From JBAOHV01 sp963714875 (lineage in GTDB: Bacteria; Actinomycetota; Acidimicrobiia; Acidimicrobiales; Microtrichaceae): DNA of 64,000 bases. The stretch spans positions 186,001-250,000 of the forward strand of contig CAVQQI010000014.1 in the NCBI GenBank assembly GCA_963714875.1. The letters are read 5' to 3'. The position numbers were made by a program, and so were the translations under genes. Shown in pieces: positions 34,383-44,128 of the stretch (positions are counted from its first letter, which is position 1; every line of letters starts with the position of its first letter). The notes under the pieces were generated by a model. That model made no database searches. It had not been told where the DNA came from and saw nothing but the letters and a program-made list of their open reading frames with translations.

Positions 34383-36100
34383 TCACCGCGACTCCACTCC
34401 ATCGGGTCGAAGCCCGGCGGGATCGGCGGGGATGGCGTCGGGTTCGGCCAGCGTGGTGCCCATCATCATCTCGACGAGCAACGGGCGGTCCAGCACCATC
34501 CCGGCGCAGTTGACCCCGCCGACCATGGTGCCCGCCACACCGTGACCCGAGGCGGTGTTGGCCCCGACCAACCACAGGCCGTCGATCTCGGTGCGGTGCT
34601 GGGGCCGGTGCATGCCCGACTGCTCCGGTGAGTGCAGGTAGCCGTAGCTCGTACCACCCGTCGCGCTGGTGTACCGCTCCTGTGACAGCGGGGTCGCCGT
34701 CTCGCAGTGCACGACGTGGTCGCGCAACGACTCGCCGTCGAGCTCATCGGCGAGCACCCGCTGCGCCGCGTCGATCAGCGCCTCGGTCAGCTGCGCCTTG
34801 CGACGTCGGTAGGTCTCGTTGCGCCGGTAGCGGCCGCCATCGGCCGGGGAGGTCTCGACGCCCCACCACTGCAGGCCGCGCGGCGCCAGGGTCATGATCT
34901 GCAGGTTCGTCTGTCCCGGCGGGCACAGGCGCTCGTTGTCGGGGTCCTTGCGCGAGGCCATGGCCACGTAGGCGAAGACGTCGCCGCCACCGGACCCATC
35001 GTTCTCGTCGGTGTCGTCGCGGTCGAGCTCGCCGAGCTCCCGCGGTCGAGCTCGGCGTACAGCTCGTCGGTCTCGTAGGTCGGGAACACGAAGTGGTTGG
35101 TGTTCGGCCCGTCGCACAGGTCCAGGTCGACCACCAGGTACACGCACACCAGGCCCAGGGTCATCTCGGCCTCGCGGGTCCACCTCACCGTCGCCGGGTC
35201 CCAGTGCTCCTCGCCGACCAGGTCGAACACGGTGCGGGCATGGTCGGCGTTCGAGATCACGACCTCGGCGGCGATGGTGGTGCCGTCGTCCAGCTCGCAC
35301 CCCGGTGGCCCGCCGGTCCTCCACGATGATGCGCCGCACGGGCGTGAGGGTCCGGACCTCTCCGCCGAACGCCTCGATCACCTGGATGAGGCGGGCCGGG
35401 ATCATCTGGCCGCCACCCTCGGGGTAGTACGCACCGCGCATGTAGTGGTCGATGATCGACGCGTGCATCGCCACCGCGGTCTGCGACGGGCTGCCCGCGT
35501 ACAGCCCGGACCAGTGGTCGAGCACCGCCTGCGCTGCGCTCCGACAGCTCACCCTCGTCGAACAGCTCCGACAGCGGGCGGAACGCCCACCGGTCGAACG
35601 TCGGGGTCTCCACGCCGGGGATGCTGCGGGCGCGGCCCTCCTCGGCCACGGCGTCGAGGATGCCCACCACACGCTCGATCCCGGCGCGTTCGTCCGGGAA
35701 CGCCTCGACCAGCCGCTCGCGGTAGCGGTCCCAGCCGGCCGGCACGACGAAGCTCCAGGTCGGGGAAGTGCAGCGTGTCGAAGCCGTCGGGGTCGAGCGG
35801 CCGGAAGTGCATCCGGTCCCCCACGCCCAGCCCGGCGAAGATGGTCGGGAACAGCCCGCCGGGACCGCAGTCGCCGATGTAGTGCACGCCGACGTCGAAC
35901 TCGTACTCCGCGACCGTGCCGTCGTCGCCCGTGTGGTGGCGGCGGAACACCTGGGTGTTGCCGCCGGCGAGGTCGTGGGCCTCGAGCACCAGCACCCGGC
36001 GACCGGCCGCGGCCAGGCAGGCGCCGGCGGTGAGGCCCCCCGGGCCGGAGCCGACCACGACCACGTCCCACTGTTCGTCGATGGCCCCGTTCCCCGTCAT
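34383..36100 (-). pseudogene. Carotenoid isomerase/RetSat-like FAD oxidoreductase, several frameshifts
   Basis: Starts at ATG 36100 (GGAGGACGCA upstream) with VVVVGSGPGGLTAGACLAAA (FAD) and LVLEAHDLAGGNTQVF. The protein continues through frames broken near 35760, 35545, 35315 and 35045: PAGWDRYRERLVEAFPDE, QTAVAMHASIIDHYMRGAYY, PEGGGQMIPARLIQVIEAFG, then CDGPNTNHFVFPTYETDELY and finally LWLVGANTASGHGVAGTMVGG. About 572 aa if repaired. These are the landmarks of the phytoene desaturase/all-trans-retinol 13,14-reductase group. All pieces are collinear and conserved, which argues for base-call errors. No carotenoid genes adjoin, so the substrate is open. Confidence 0.8.
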
Positions 36101-36402
36101 TGCGTCCTCCTCGGTCCCCGCCATGTTGCACCCCACGGAGCAGCGCAGGGGTCACCACACGTCGTCGGGTCGTTGCCGCCGAAGTAGTCCACCCGGCTAC
36201 TCCGGCGGGCCCAACCCGCCCCACATCATGATGGCGTGCGGCGAGCGGCGCCGCACGCGAGGACGAACGGAACGGAAGGTCCCCCCGGATGGGGCGATAC
36301 GAGGGGACCTCCCAGCCCGTGAACAGTGGACACCGGATCCGACCCGGTCGGAGGGGAAGGGGTTCCCTCCCCGTCGGAACGCGGCCGAGCCGACGATCCG
36401 GC

Positions 36403-37155
36403 TCAGTCGGCGGGCGGCGTACCGTGGCGGCGCTCGAGCTCTGCGAGCACCGCGTGGGCGACCACCTGGCGACAGATCCAGTCCCGCTGCGACGCTGCGG
36501 GCACCTCGGCCGGCATCAACCCGGTGGAGCGGAAGCGCCGCACCACGCGGGCCACGGCGCTGACCGCCTGCTTCTCGCTCAGGCCCAGCGCCCGACAGAT
36601 CCGTGCGTAGGACAGCGGCGCGGGCTGGGCCGCAGGAGGATCCGAGCGGTACTGGCGCGACATCACCCAGAGCACCCGGAACTCGGTCGCGGTGACGCAG
36701 TCCGCCATCTCCTCGCCCAGGGTCACGGTGCGGTTCCCGAGCGCCGGTGCGCCGACCGAGGCCATCTCGCCGGCCGGGATCGATCGGGTGCACTCGAGCC
36801 GGAAGGTCTGCGCTGCGACGCTCAGCACGATGTCGAACGCCGGCTGGGTCACGGCGAACTCACTCGGCGCCGCGTCGTCGCGGCGGGGTGCCAGCTCCAT
36901 CGGGCGGTGTCCCTCGGGCACGACCGTGACCGGGTGACGTGTGCCGAGCGATCGGACCCGCCACACCCCCGCGTCGCTGGCGATCTCGCCCCAGATGCGG
37001 TGGACGTAGGACTGCTCCGAGAGCTCGAGGAAGCGCCCGTCGTAGCCCCACCCCCGGGTGCTGTCGGGTTCGGAGTTGACCCGACCGAACCCCAGCCGGT
37101 CGCCGTCGGCCAACACGATGAGCTGTCCCATCGCCCGCACCTGCAGCTCACCCAT
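36403..37155 (-). CDS. FHA-like plus winged-helix protein next to a Ser/Thr kinase
   Basis: 250 aa; starts at 37155 or 37131 are equally possible. Residues 9-95 (GQLIVLADGDRLGFGR, then SYVHRIWGEIASDAGVWRVR and RHPVTVVPEG) resemble an FHA domain, the phosphothreonine-binding module, although the exact Arg/Ser/Asn/His set is not clear. Residues 150-235 look like a winged helix (TEFRVLWVMSRQ, then YARICRALGLSEKQAVSAV). Divergent by 93 bp from a Ser/Thr kinase gene, the usual company of FHA substrates. Probably a cytosolic phospho-dependent regulator. Confidence 0.65.
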   Translation of the reverse strand: MGELQVRAMGQLIVLADGDRLGFGRVNSEPDSTRGWGYDGRFLELSEQSYVHRIWGEIASDAGVWRVRSLGTRHPVTVVPEGHRPMELAPRRDDAAPSEFAVTQPAFDIVLSVAAQTFRLECTRSIPAGEMASVGAPALGNRTVTLGEEMADCVTATEFRVLWVMSRQYRSDPPAAQPAPLSYARICRALGLSEKQAVSAVARVVRRFRSTGLMPAEVPAASQRDWICRQVVAHAVLAELERRHGTPPAD

Positions 37156-37248
37156 GCCACATGACTACGAGCGTGACCGTCGGTCGGGCAAGTCGGTCAC
37201 GCTCGCCGAGGCGACACCGCAGTCGTTCGCGGGGCAACATGTCGGGCC

Positions 37249-39029
37249 ATGCCCGTGATCGAGGGACTCGAGCATCTCCGACTGATCGGCGGCGGCGGCT
37301 TCGCCGATGTCTTCGCCGCCCACGAACCGGCGTTCAGCCGCGACGTGGCGGTCAAGGTGTTCCGGTCGCGGGTCGGCGACGCCGACCGGGACTCCTTCGA
37401 GCGCGAGGCCCAGGCCATGGGCCGTCTCTCGGGCATCCGCAACGTCGTGCAGGTGTACCGCAGCGGCATCACCGAGGACCAGCACCCGTTCCTGGTCATG
37501 GAGCTGATGCGGGGTTCGATGCAGGACCGTCTGCTCGAGGGGCCGGTGCCGGTCGGCGACGTGTGCGCCGTGGGCGTCCTGATCGGACGGGCACTCGCAG
37601 AGGCACACGCTCGGGGCATCCTGCACCGCGACATCAAACCGGCCAACGTGCTGATCGATCGCTACGGCGAACCGGCGCTGTCCGACTTCGGCATCTCCAG
37701 CCTGCCGGGGGCAGGCGCCAGCGCCTCGATCGGCGCCTTCACCGCGGAGCACGCACCGCCCGAGGTCTTCGAGGACGCCCGGACCGTCGCGGCCTCCGAC
37801 GTGTACTCGTTCGCCTCGACGTTGTGCACGCTCATGGACGGGCACCCGCCGTTCGCCCGCAGCGACGACGAAGGCCCCCTGACGTTCATGCAACGGGTGA
37901 AGGACACGCCGTGCCCCACGTCGCTCGCCGCAGTCGACGCACTCGCCCGAGCTCGATCTCGTGCTGCGCTCGGCGATGGCCAAGGCACCCGCCGACCGAC
38001 CGGAGCTGGGCGACGTGGTGGCGGTGCTCGAGCAGTTCGCCTCGGACAACGCCGCGGTGACACCCCCGCCCGACGCGACCCGGCCGGTGATCACCCCCAC
38101 CAGCGGCCCCGAGACGGGGCCGCCGCCGACGGACCCACCGCTCGAACGGCTCGGACTCCGCCGACGGCGCGGACGGCGCATCGCCGTCACGTCGGCGCCC
38201 GGTGCTGATCGCCGCGGCGGTGCTGGCACTGCTCGTCGGCGCCGTCGCCCTGTGGGCCGCCGCGGCCGAGGACGCCGAGGTTGCAGCCGACGGCGACGAC
38301 CCCGGCGGCGAGACGACGAGCACCACCGACACCGCACCGGCGGAGCCCGAGCCACGGCTGCCCGACGGCGTGTACAACGCGGCGTTCGTCCAGGACCCCG
38401 ACATCAACAACACGTCGGGCATCCTGCGGTCCAAGCTGAACGCGTTCGGTGCGGCCTCGGACGTCCCCGCCGTGACGGCAGGGCCGGTACGCGAGCTGAA
38501 CGGCGAGGACCTCGACTTCGGTCGGCTCCCCGCACGGCTCGACTACGCCGCGACCAACGGCCTGGACACCACCAAGTGCCTGCGGGTGATCATGAACGAC
38601 CTGACCGTGCGCGGGGCGGCCGCCGCGGTGTGGCTCGACGGCCGCCAGGTCGTCTACGTCATCGCCGTCCAGACCGGCTCGGTGGAGGAGGCCCGCCGCT
38701 ACTTCTGGGCCACGACGCTGTTCATCGGCCTGCGCGACACCCACTGCGACGGCTGGCCGGAGGATCGCATCGCGGTCGACCCCGACGACCTGGAGGTGAG
38801 CCGGTCGGACTTCGACCTGGCGACACCGACCGACGACGTGCTGACCGCCATCGACGGCGACCCCGACATCGAGGGCATCGAGGGTGGGATCTCCTACGAG
38901 GCTGCGTTCCGCGTCGAGGACGTCCTGATCGTCGCGACCGTCAGTTGGCCCTTGGACAGTGCAGGTGCCGACCCGGCCACGGCGACCGCCGTGCTGGATG
39001 ACGTCGTGGCCGCGTTCAGCACGCCCTGA
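37249..39029 (+). pseudogene. Transmembrane Ser/Thr protein kinase with extracytoplasmic sensor, frameshifted
   Basis: ATG 37249. Kinase domain with glycine loop IGGGGFADVFAAHE, Lys 36 (VAVKVF), HRDIKPAN (126-133) and SDFGIS (145-150); the activation loop reads IGAFTAEHAPPE, not the usual GTPxYMAPE. Frame breaks near 37948 and 38197 separate the C-lobe end (RSAMAKAPADRPELGDVVAVL), a Pro-rich linker, a transmembrane helix (LIAAAVLALLVGAVAL) and an outer domain of about 260 residues with two Cys (CLRVIMND, THCDGW). About 592 aa if repaired. PknB-like topology. The outer domain is unrecognised. Confidence 0.8.
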
Positions 39030-39039
39030 CCCGCGACGG

Positions 39040-40306
39040 TCAGGGCGGCGGCGGCTCCAACGCGAAGCGCCACACGTCGTCGTCGACGTTGCGCCACTGC
39101 GTCGGATCGAAGAAGTTGAACGTCTCGCGGTCCCCACCGAAGGTGAAGATCGCGTCGCCGGTCGCTCCGGGTCCACCGGGGGCGACCAGCGTGTCGTAGT
39201 CGTAGCGGATGCCGGCCTCCGACCGGGCGTTCCAGGGGGCGCCCTCGAGTTCGACCCAGGACGCCCCGTCCTCGCTGACCCAGGCGTCGGTCGGGCTCGA
39301 CCGTCCGAACACGTCCCACGGCAACGGGCTCTGCCCGTAGCCACCGAAGCAGACGATCGCGCCGTCGAGCTCGTCGCAGGTGTGCCCCGGCCTGGGCGAC
39401 CAGCCCGCGGACGGGGTCACCAGCTCCCAGTCGACGCCGTCGCGGGTCCGCCACACGTCGTTGAAGTACGGGGGCGGGTTGCCCTGGAACGCGAACTCGC
39501 CGCCCAGGAGGTACAGGTAGCCGTCCTTCACCACCACCGCAGCGCCCGCCCGGGGGGCCCACGGGGCCGATGCGGTGAGCAGCTCCCAGTTCACGCCGTC
39601 GGCGGACTTCCAGACGTCGTTGAAGAGCTGCCGTGTCGGAGGTCCTCCGACGATGCCCGGATCGTCGTTCACCGAGCCGCCCAGGACGTAGATCTCGTCG
39701 CCGAGCACCGCCGCGCTGAGCCCGGCGCGGCCCTCCCACGGGGCCGAGGCGGTCAGCTGCTCCCAGTGCGAACCGTCGGTGCTGGCCCAGACGTCGTTGA
39801 AGAACTCCGAGCGCGACAGGAACCGTGGGAAGCAGAAGAAGCTGCCACCGCAGGCCGGGTTCGGCTCCAGGATGAAGTTCTGGCCGCCGAGCAGCACCAT
39901 CCGGGTTCCCTGCACGACGACCTCGTGGTACGAGCGTGCCGGCCAACGGGGCCGGCCAGCGGTCGGTTCCACCTCGGTCCAGTTCGCTCCGCTGTCGTCG
40001 CTGCGCCACACGTCGCCCCAGATGGTCGAGTCACCCGGGATCGGGCCGTCGGGGAACGGAGTGAAGCGGTTCGGGGTGCGACCGCCGAGCAGGTAGAACG
40101 AGCCGTCCAGGCTGACCGCCTCGACCCCGGCGCGTCCGCCCCACGGGGCCCCGTCGGCCACCTGGGACCACCGGTGGTCGTCGAAGCGCGTGCCACCGGG
40201 TGGTGGGCCGCTCGGCGCCGGGGACGCAGGCTGCGGTGAGCAGGATTCCGGCGACGGCGATCGCCGCCGCCGCTCGTGGCATGACCCGCCATGACGTCGT
40301 CCGCAT
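39040..40306 (-). pseudogene. Kelch-type beta-propeller lipoprotein, frameshifted near the N-terminus
   Basis: Start at ATG 40306 (or 40282) gives a lipoprotein signal (AVAGILLTAAC). A shift near 40197 leads into the main frame. Five to six repeats follow the pattern W..V...APW.GRAG...V..L..LGG....FNDVW.S.DG..W (for example LTASAPWEGRAGLSAAVLGD, FNDVWKSADGVNWELLT). This is a six-bladed Kelch/galactose-oxidase-like propeller of about 421 aa without visible copper ligands. Extracytoplasmic, probably a binding protein. Followed 10 bp on by the convergent kinase end. Confidence 0.8.
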
Positions 40307-40512
40307 CGTCGCCTCCGCCAGGAGCGCTGCCGGACGCATCCGAGGTTCCGGACGCCGAGGGGGATCCGACAGCCGACTCCACCCGGGAAGCAGGGTAGCG
40401 AGGGCGCCGCAGGACGAGTCAAACGACGGCGCGGGTCGCCGGTGGATGCGGACCCGGTGTCACCCGGGCAGTGGGCGCGGGGCTAACTTCATGCGGACGC
40501 AAGGAGAGGTGC

Positions 40513-41258
40513 GTGAGCGGACCGCTTCGAGGACGACGGGTGTGGGCCGGTGCGGCGGTCGCGGTCGCCACGGCCGCGCTCGTCGCGTTCGGGCTCGGGC
40601 GCAACTGGGACCAGGAACCCGCCGACGCGCGCAGCGGCCCCACGACCACGTCGACCGCCCGGCCGACCACGTCGGCCCCCAGCACCACATCGGCTGCGGC
40701 GTCAGTCGACGTCGGCCCCCGCCGTCGCCGCGACGGCCGCACCGCCGCCCAGCGAGGCCCGACCCGTCTCCTACACCTTCCCGATCCAGCCCGCCGACGT
40801 GGCGGACTACCCCAGCTCCCACCACGACTACCCCGCCGCCGACATCTTCGCCGCCTGCGGCAGCGCGGTGGTCGCACCGAGCGCCGGGAACGGTCCAGGA
40901 GGTGACGCTGGTCGACCTGTGGTCGTCGGCCGAGAACGACCCGGCGACGCGTGGTGGGATCTCGTTCGCGATCGTCGGCGACGACGGCGTGCGGTACTAC
41001 GGCAGCCACCTGGCGCGGCTGGAGCCCTCGATCGTTCCGGGCGCCCGCGTCGCCACGGGCGCGCCACTCGGAGAGGTGGGACGGACCGGCAACGCAGCGG
41101 GGACCCCGTGTCACCTGCACTTCGGGATCTCGACGCCGTGCGGGCCCGGCGACGTGCTGCGTCGACGGGGCGAGTTCTGGCCCCAGCCGTTCCTCGACGA
41201 CTGGGCCGACGGGGGCCAGCGATCCCCGTCGGACCTGCCCGACACGGCATCGTGCTGA
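40513..41258 (+). pseudogene. M23-family (LytM) peptidase, exported, frameshifted
   Basis: GTG 40513 with AAGGAGAGGT upstream. N-terminal membrane anchor (VWAGAAVAVATAALVAFGLG) and Thr/Ser-rich linker, then shifts near 40712 and 40886. The joined protein of about 247 aa has HHDYPAADIFAACGSAVVAP (LytM HxxxD), VRYYGSHLARLE and the catalytic HLHFGIS. M23 enzymes cut peptidoglycan cross-links or, when inactive, regulate amidases. The zinc ligands His, Asp and HxH all appear present across the breaks. Followed after 48 bp by the excalibur-type gene. Confidence 0.78.
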
Positions 41259-41306
41259 GGTGCCCTGTCGTGACCGACGACACACCGGATCAGATCGGAG
41301 CGCCAC

Positions 41307-42056
41307 ATGAGTGACTGGAACCCACCGGGACAACCGCCCCAGTTCCCACCGCCGACCGCGTCACAACCCGCGGTGCCGCCGGGCGGTCCGGCCGGCGGCC
41401 CGCCCCCCGGAGCACCACCACCCGGATCACCCTCGGGGGCTCCGCCGCCACACGGGCAGGGGCGGACGGTCGCCATCGCCGTCGCTGCCACGCTGGCAGC
41501 AGTCGCGCTCATCGGCGGCGCGTTCTTCCTGGGGCGCTCCGGCGGCGATGACGACGCGACGACCAGCACCACGACGCAGAGCACCACGTCGAGCACCACC
41601 AGCACGACCACCGCGCCGGAGAGCTCCACCACCGTCGACACCACGGTGCCACCACCACCGGCGGTCGGCGACGTGCGTTCGCTGCCCGACGGTCTGTTCT
41701 GCCGGGACCTGGAGGCACAGGGCTACTCGTACTCGGCGGCGGTCGACTACTGGCGGGTGCACGGCCAACCGAACCGGATGGACGAGGATCGCAACGGCAT
41801 CCCGTGCGAGACGGTGTTCCCGCGTTCCGATGTGGTCGCGTACTGGCCCGCGTCCACCTACCAGGCGATCCCCTCCTACGGCCTGCCGTCCGGATTGCTG
41901 TGCCGGGACCTCGAGGCCCGCGGCATCGACGTCTACGGCGCGCTGACGTACTTCATCTGGGAGGGCTCCCCCGCCCGGATGGATGCCGACGGCAACGGGA
42001 TCCCGTGCGAGACCGTGTATCCCGATGCGACCGAGGTCTGGCTCTTCGAGTTCTGA
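41307..42056 (+). CDS. Membrane-anchored protein with two excalibur-like repeats
   Basis: 249 aa. A Pro/Gly-rich cytoplasmic N-terminus (1-52), one transmembrane helix (54-74), a Ser/Thr-only linker (TSTTTQSTTSSTTSTTT) and two tandem repeats of about 65 residues. Each repeat carries LPxGLxCRDLEA near its start and MDxDxNGIPCETV at its end; the Asp-rich loop plus two Cys is the excalibur (Ca2+-binding, disulfide-stapled) pattern. The helix would put the repeats outside the cell. Function unknown; possibly cell-wall associated like the M23 neighbour. Confidence 0.82.
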   Translation: MSDWNPPGQPPQFPPPTASQPAVPPGGPAGGPPPGAPPPGSPSGAPPPHGQGRTVAIAVAATLAAVALIGGAFFLGRSGGDDDATTSTTTQSTTSSTTSTTTAPESSTTVDTTVPPPPAVGDVRSLPDGLFCRDLEAQGYSYSAAVDYWRVHGQPNRMDEDRNGIPCETVFPRSDVVAYWPASTYQAIPSYGLPSGLLCRDLEARGIDVYGALTYFIWEGSPARMDADGNGIPCETVYPDATEVWLFEF

Positions 42057-42059
42057 GGC

Positions 42060-43559
42060 TCAGGTCTGCGCAGAGATGCGAACGATCGCACCCAGGGTGC
42101 CCTGGTACAGCACCCCGCCGGGACCGATCGTGCCAGCGAGCTGCAGCGGGTCGTTCACCTCGGCCGGCAGCGGGCGGTCGGCGAGGACCCGACCGTCCTC
42201 GGCCGAGATCACGGCGCTCGAGAACACGGGCGGCTGCGAGGCGTCGGAGTCGTCGACACCGACGGGTGGTCGGCTGACCGTGACGATGGTGCGGTCCTCC
42301 GTGGACAACTTCGGCACCGCCACCGACGCGACCTCGGCGTCCCACACGACGTCGCAGCCGCTGCCGTCGGCTCGCACGTCGACACGGGTCATCCCACCCT
42401 CGAACGCTGCGGACGCGGGCTGGCTGGGACCCGCGTCGTCGGGGAGGCGGGGGTAGGCGTAGCCGTAGGTGCTCGCCACGACCACGGTGCGGCCGGCGCC
42501 GATGGGTGAGTTCTCCGACCCCGGTCCGCCGCGTTCCAACACCGTGGTCTCGCAGACGCGCTCGCCGGCGCGGGCACCGTCGGCGGCGACCACGACCAGG
42601 TGCACCTCGGGATCGGCGTTGTCCACGATCGCGACGTAGTCGGCCCCGTCGGTGGGGCCGAAGAAGGTCGGGGTCGATCCGGTTCCCCAGCTGAGTTGAC
42701 CGGGCTTGCGCGACGGGCCGCGGTCGTAGGCGTGGCGCCACCGCAGCGCTGGTCGGCCGTCGCCGTCCAGCTCGAAGAGGTAGACCGCGTGGTCGCTGGC
42801 CACCGCGGTGCCGTTGGGCGCCGAGGAGATGTTGTTGGCGACGCGCTCGCCCGGGTCGAGTGCAACGGTCGCCACCGAGGCGCCATCGGGGTCGACCGCG
42901 CCCACGGTCCCGCCCGCGGTCGCGAACCACACCTCACCGCCGTAGCCGGGGGTCACGCTGGTCACGCCGTCGCCCGCCGCCACGACGTCTGCCAGCGGCG
43001 TCCGTTGGTCCACCGTCAGCGACCAGTCGTCGCCGTCGCGCCGGTGTCCGATGCGCAGCAGGTCACCCGCCCCGTCGACCAGCACCATCCGGTCGGCGTC
43101 GTCGAGATAGCCGTAGACCCCGCCGAAGAGCGAGCCGGGGACCAGGTCCATCGACGCGAGTTGCTCGCCGGTCAGCGGGTCGAGCAGCAGCACCACCGGA
43201 TGGACGTCCGCGACCCGGGTGCAGAGCGCGACCAGATAACCGTCGTCCCCGATGAGGATCGAAGGGCACACCGATCCCGTGTCGACGACATCGACGTCGA
43301 CGGGCCCGGTGCCCGGCCCCGCCAGCGGCGACGTGTCCGACGATCCGCTGTCGCCGTGCGAGGTGGCGGTCCCGTGCGGGCCGAGGTGGGGGTTCGGCGG
43401 CAGTGACGGCTCGAACGGGTTCGCGTCGTCGACCGGCGTCGTGGACGTCGTGACCTGCTCGTCGGCCCGCCCGCATCCTGTGGCGACGAGGGCAACCGCA
43501 AGGAGCATCGCGACGAGCGACGTGCTCGGACCCGCTGGACGCGCACTCCGGTGCCGCAC
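42060..43559 (-). CDS. PQQ-like beta-propeller lipoprotein
   Basis: 499 aa from GTG 43559, five bases after the tetR stop. Signal and lipobox VATGC, Thr/Pro-rich spacer, then about seven propeller blades of the PQQ-binding-like type (LLLDPLTGEQLASMDLVPGS, VDPDGASVATVALDPGERVA, FGPTDGADYVAIVDNADPE, SAVISAEDGRVLADRPLPAE). It has many scattered Cys (SVCPSILIGDDG, ALCTRVADVHP). Ends GGVLYQGTLGAIVRIS. Extracytoplasmic protein of unknown ligand. Third gene of the P450-tetR-propeller unit. Confidence 0.8.
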   Translation of the reverse strand: MRHRSARPAGPSTSLVAMLLAVALVATGCGRADEQVTTSTTPVDDANPFEPSLPPNPHLGPHGTATSHGDSGSSDTSPLAGPGTGPVDVDVVDTGSVCPSILIGDDGYLVALCTRVADVHPVVLLLDPLTGEQLASMDLVPGSLFGGVYGYLDDADRMVLVDGAGDLLRIGHRRDGDDWSLTVDQRTPLADVVAAGDGVTSVTPGYGGEVWFATAGGTVGAVDPDGASVATVALDPGERVANNISSAPNGTAVASDHAVYLFELDGDGRPALRWRHAYDRGPSRKPGQLSWGTGSTPTFFGPTDGADYVAIVDNADPEVHLVVVAADGARAGERVCETTVLERGGPGSENSPIGAGRTVVVASTYGYAYPRLPDDAGPSQPASAAFEGGMTRVDVRADGSGCDVVWDAEVASVAVPKLSTEDRTIVTVSRPPVGVDDSDASQPPVFSSAVISAEDGRVLADRPLPAEVNDPLQLAGTIGPGGVLYQGTLGAIVRISAQT

Positions 43560-43564
43560 GTCGC

Positions 43565-44128
43565 TCAGCTCCCGCCGACGAGGTTCGGGACGAGGAGCTC
43601 GGTGATCATCGCGTGCTCCTCGTCGGGGTCGGGCTCGGGGTCGACCAGCAACGACACCAGCATGCGCACCACCCATCGTGCTCGACGCCGGACCGAGACG
43701 TCGGCGGAGTCACCGAGGAACGCTGCGACGAGCCCTTCGATGACCGCGGACGACTGTGCCAGCGCGACGGTGACCCCGGCGTCCCCGGAGGTGAACCAGG
43801 CGAGCAACGTGCGGTCGGCGCGCACGAGGCGCAACGAGGCCTCCATGGCCAGCACCAGCCGATCGCCCGGGTCGGCCACACCGTCGACCTCACCTGCCAC
43901 CCTGGCGCCGAGGCGGCGGGTCTCGCGGTGCACGAACGCGGAGCGCAGCGCATCGCGTCCGTCGAAGTAGCGGTACAGCGTCGCTCTGGAGCACCCCGCT
44001 GCGACCGCCACCTCGGACATGCCGACCGACCGGACTCCTTGTTCCGCGAAGAGCGCGCCCGCGGCGTCGAGGATCCGGTCGGTGGCCAGCTCGGCGCGTG
44101 CATCGGCGAGCCAGGTGTCGGAGCTCAC
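43565..44128 (-). CDS. TetR-family regulator
   Basis: 187 aa from GTG 44128, which overlaps the P450 stop (GTGA). HTH of the usual type: VGMSEVAVAAGCSRATLYRYF then GRDALRSAF. The C-terminal domain is unclassified. It follows the P450 gene in the same mRNA and probably controls the promoter in front of it (45334-45362). Confidence 0.9.
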   Translation of the reverse strand: MSSDTWLADARAELATDRILDAAGALFAEQGVRSVGMSEVAVAAGCSRATLYRYFDGRDALRSAFVHRETRRLGARVAGEVDGVADPGDRLVLAMEASLRLVRADRTLLAWFTSGDAGVTVALAQSSAVIEGLVAAFLGDSADVSVRRRARWVVRMLVSLLVDPEPDPDEEHAMITELLVPNLVGGS

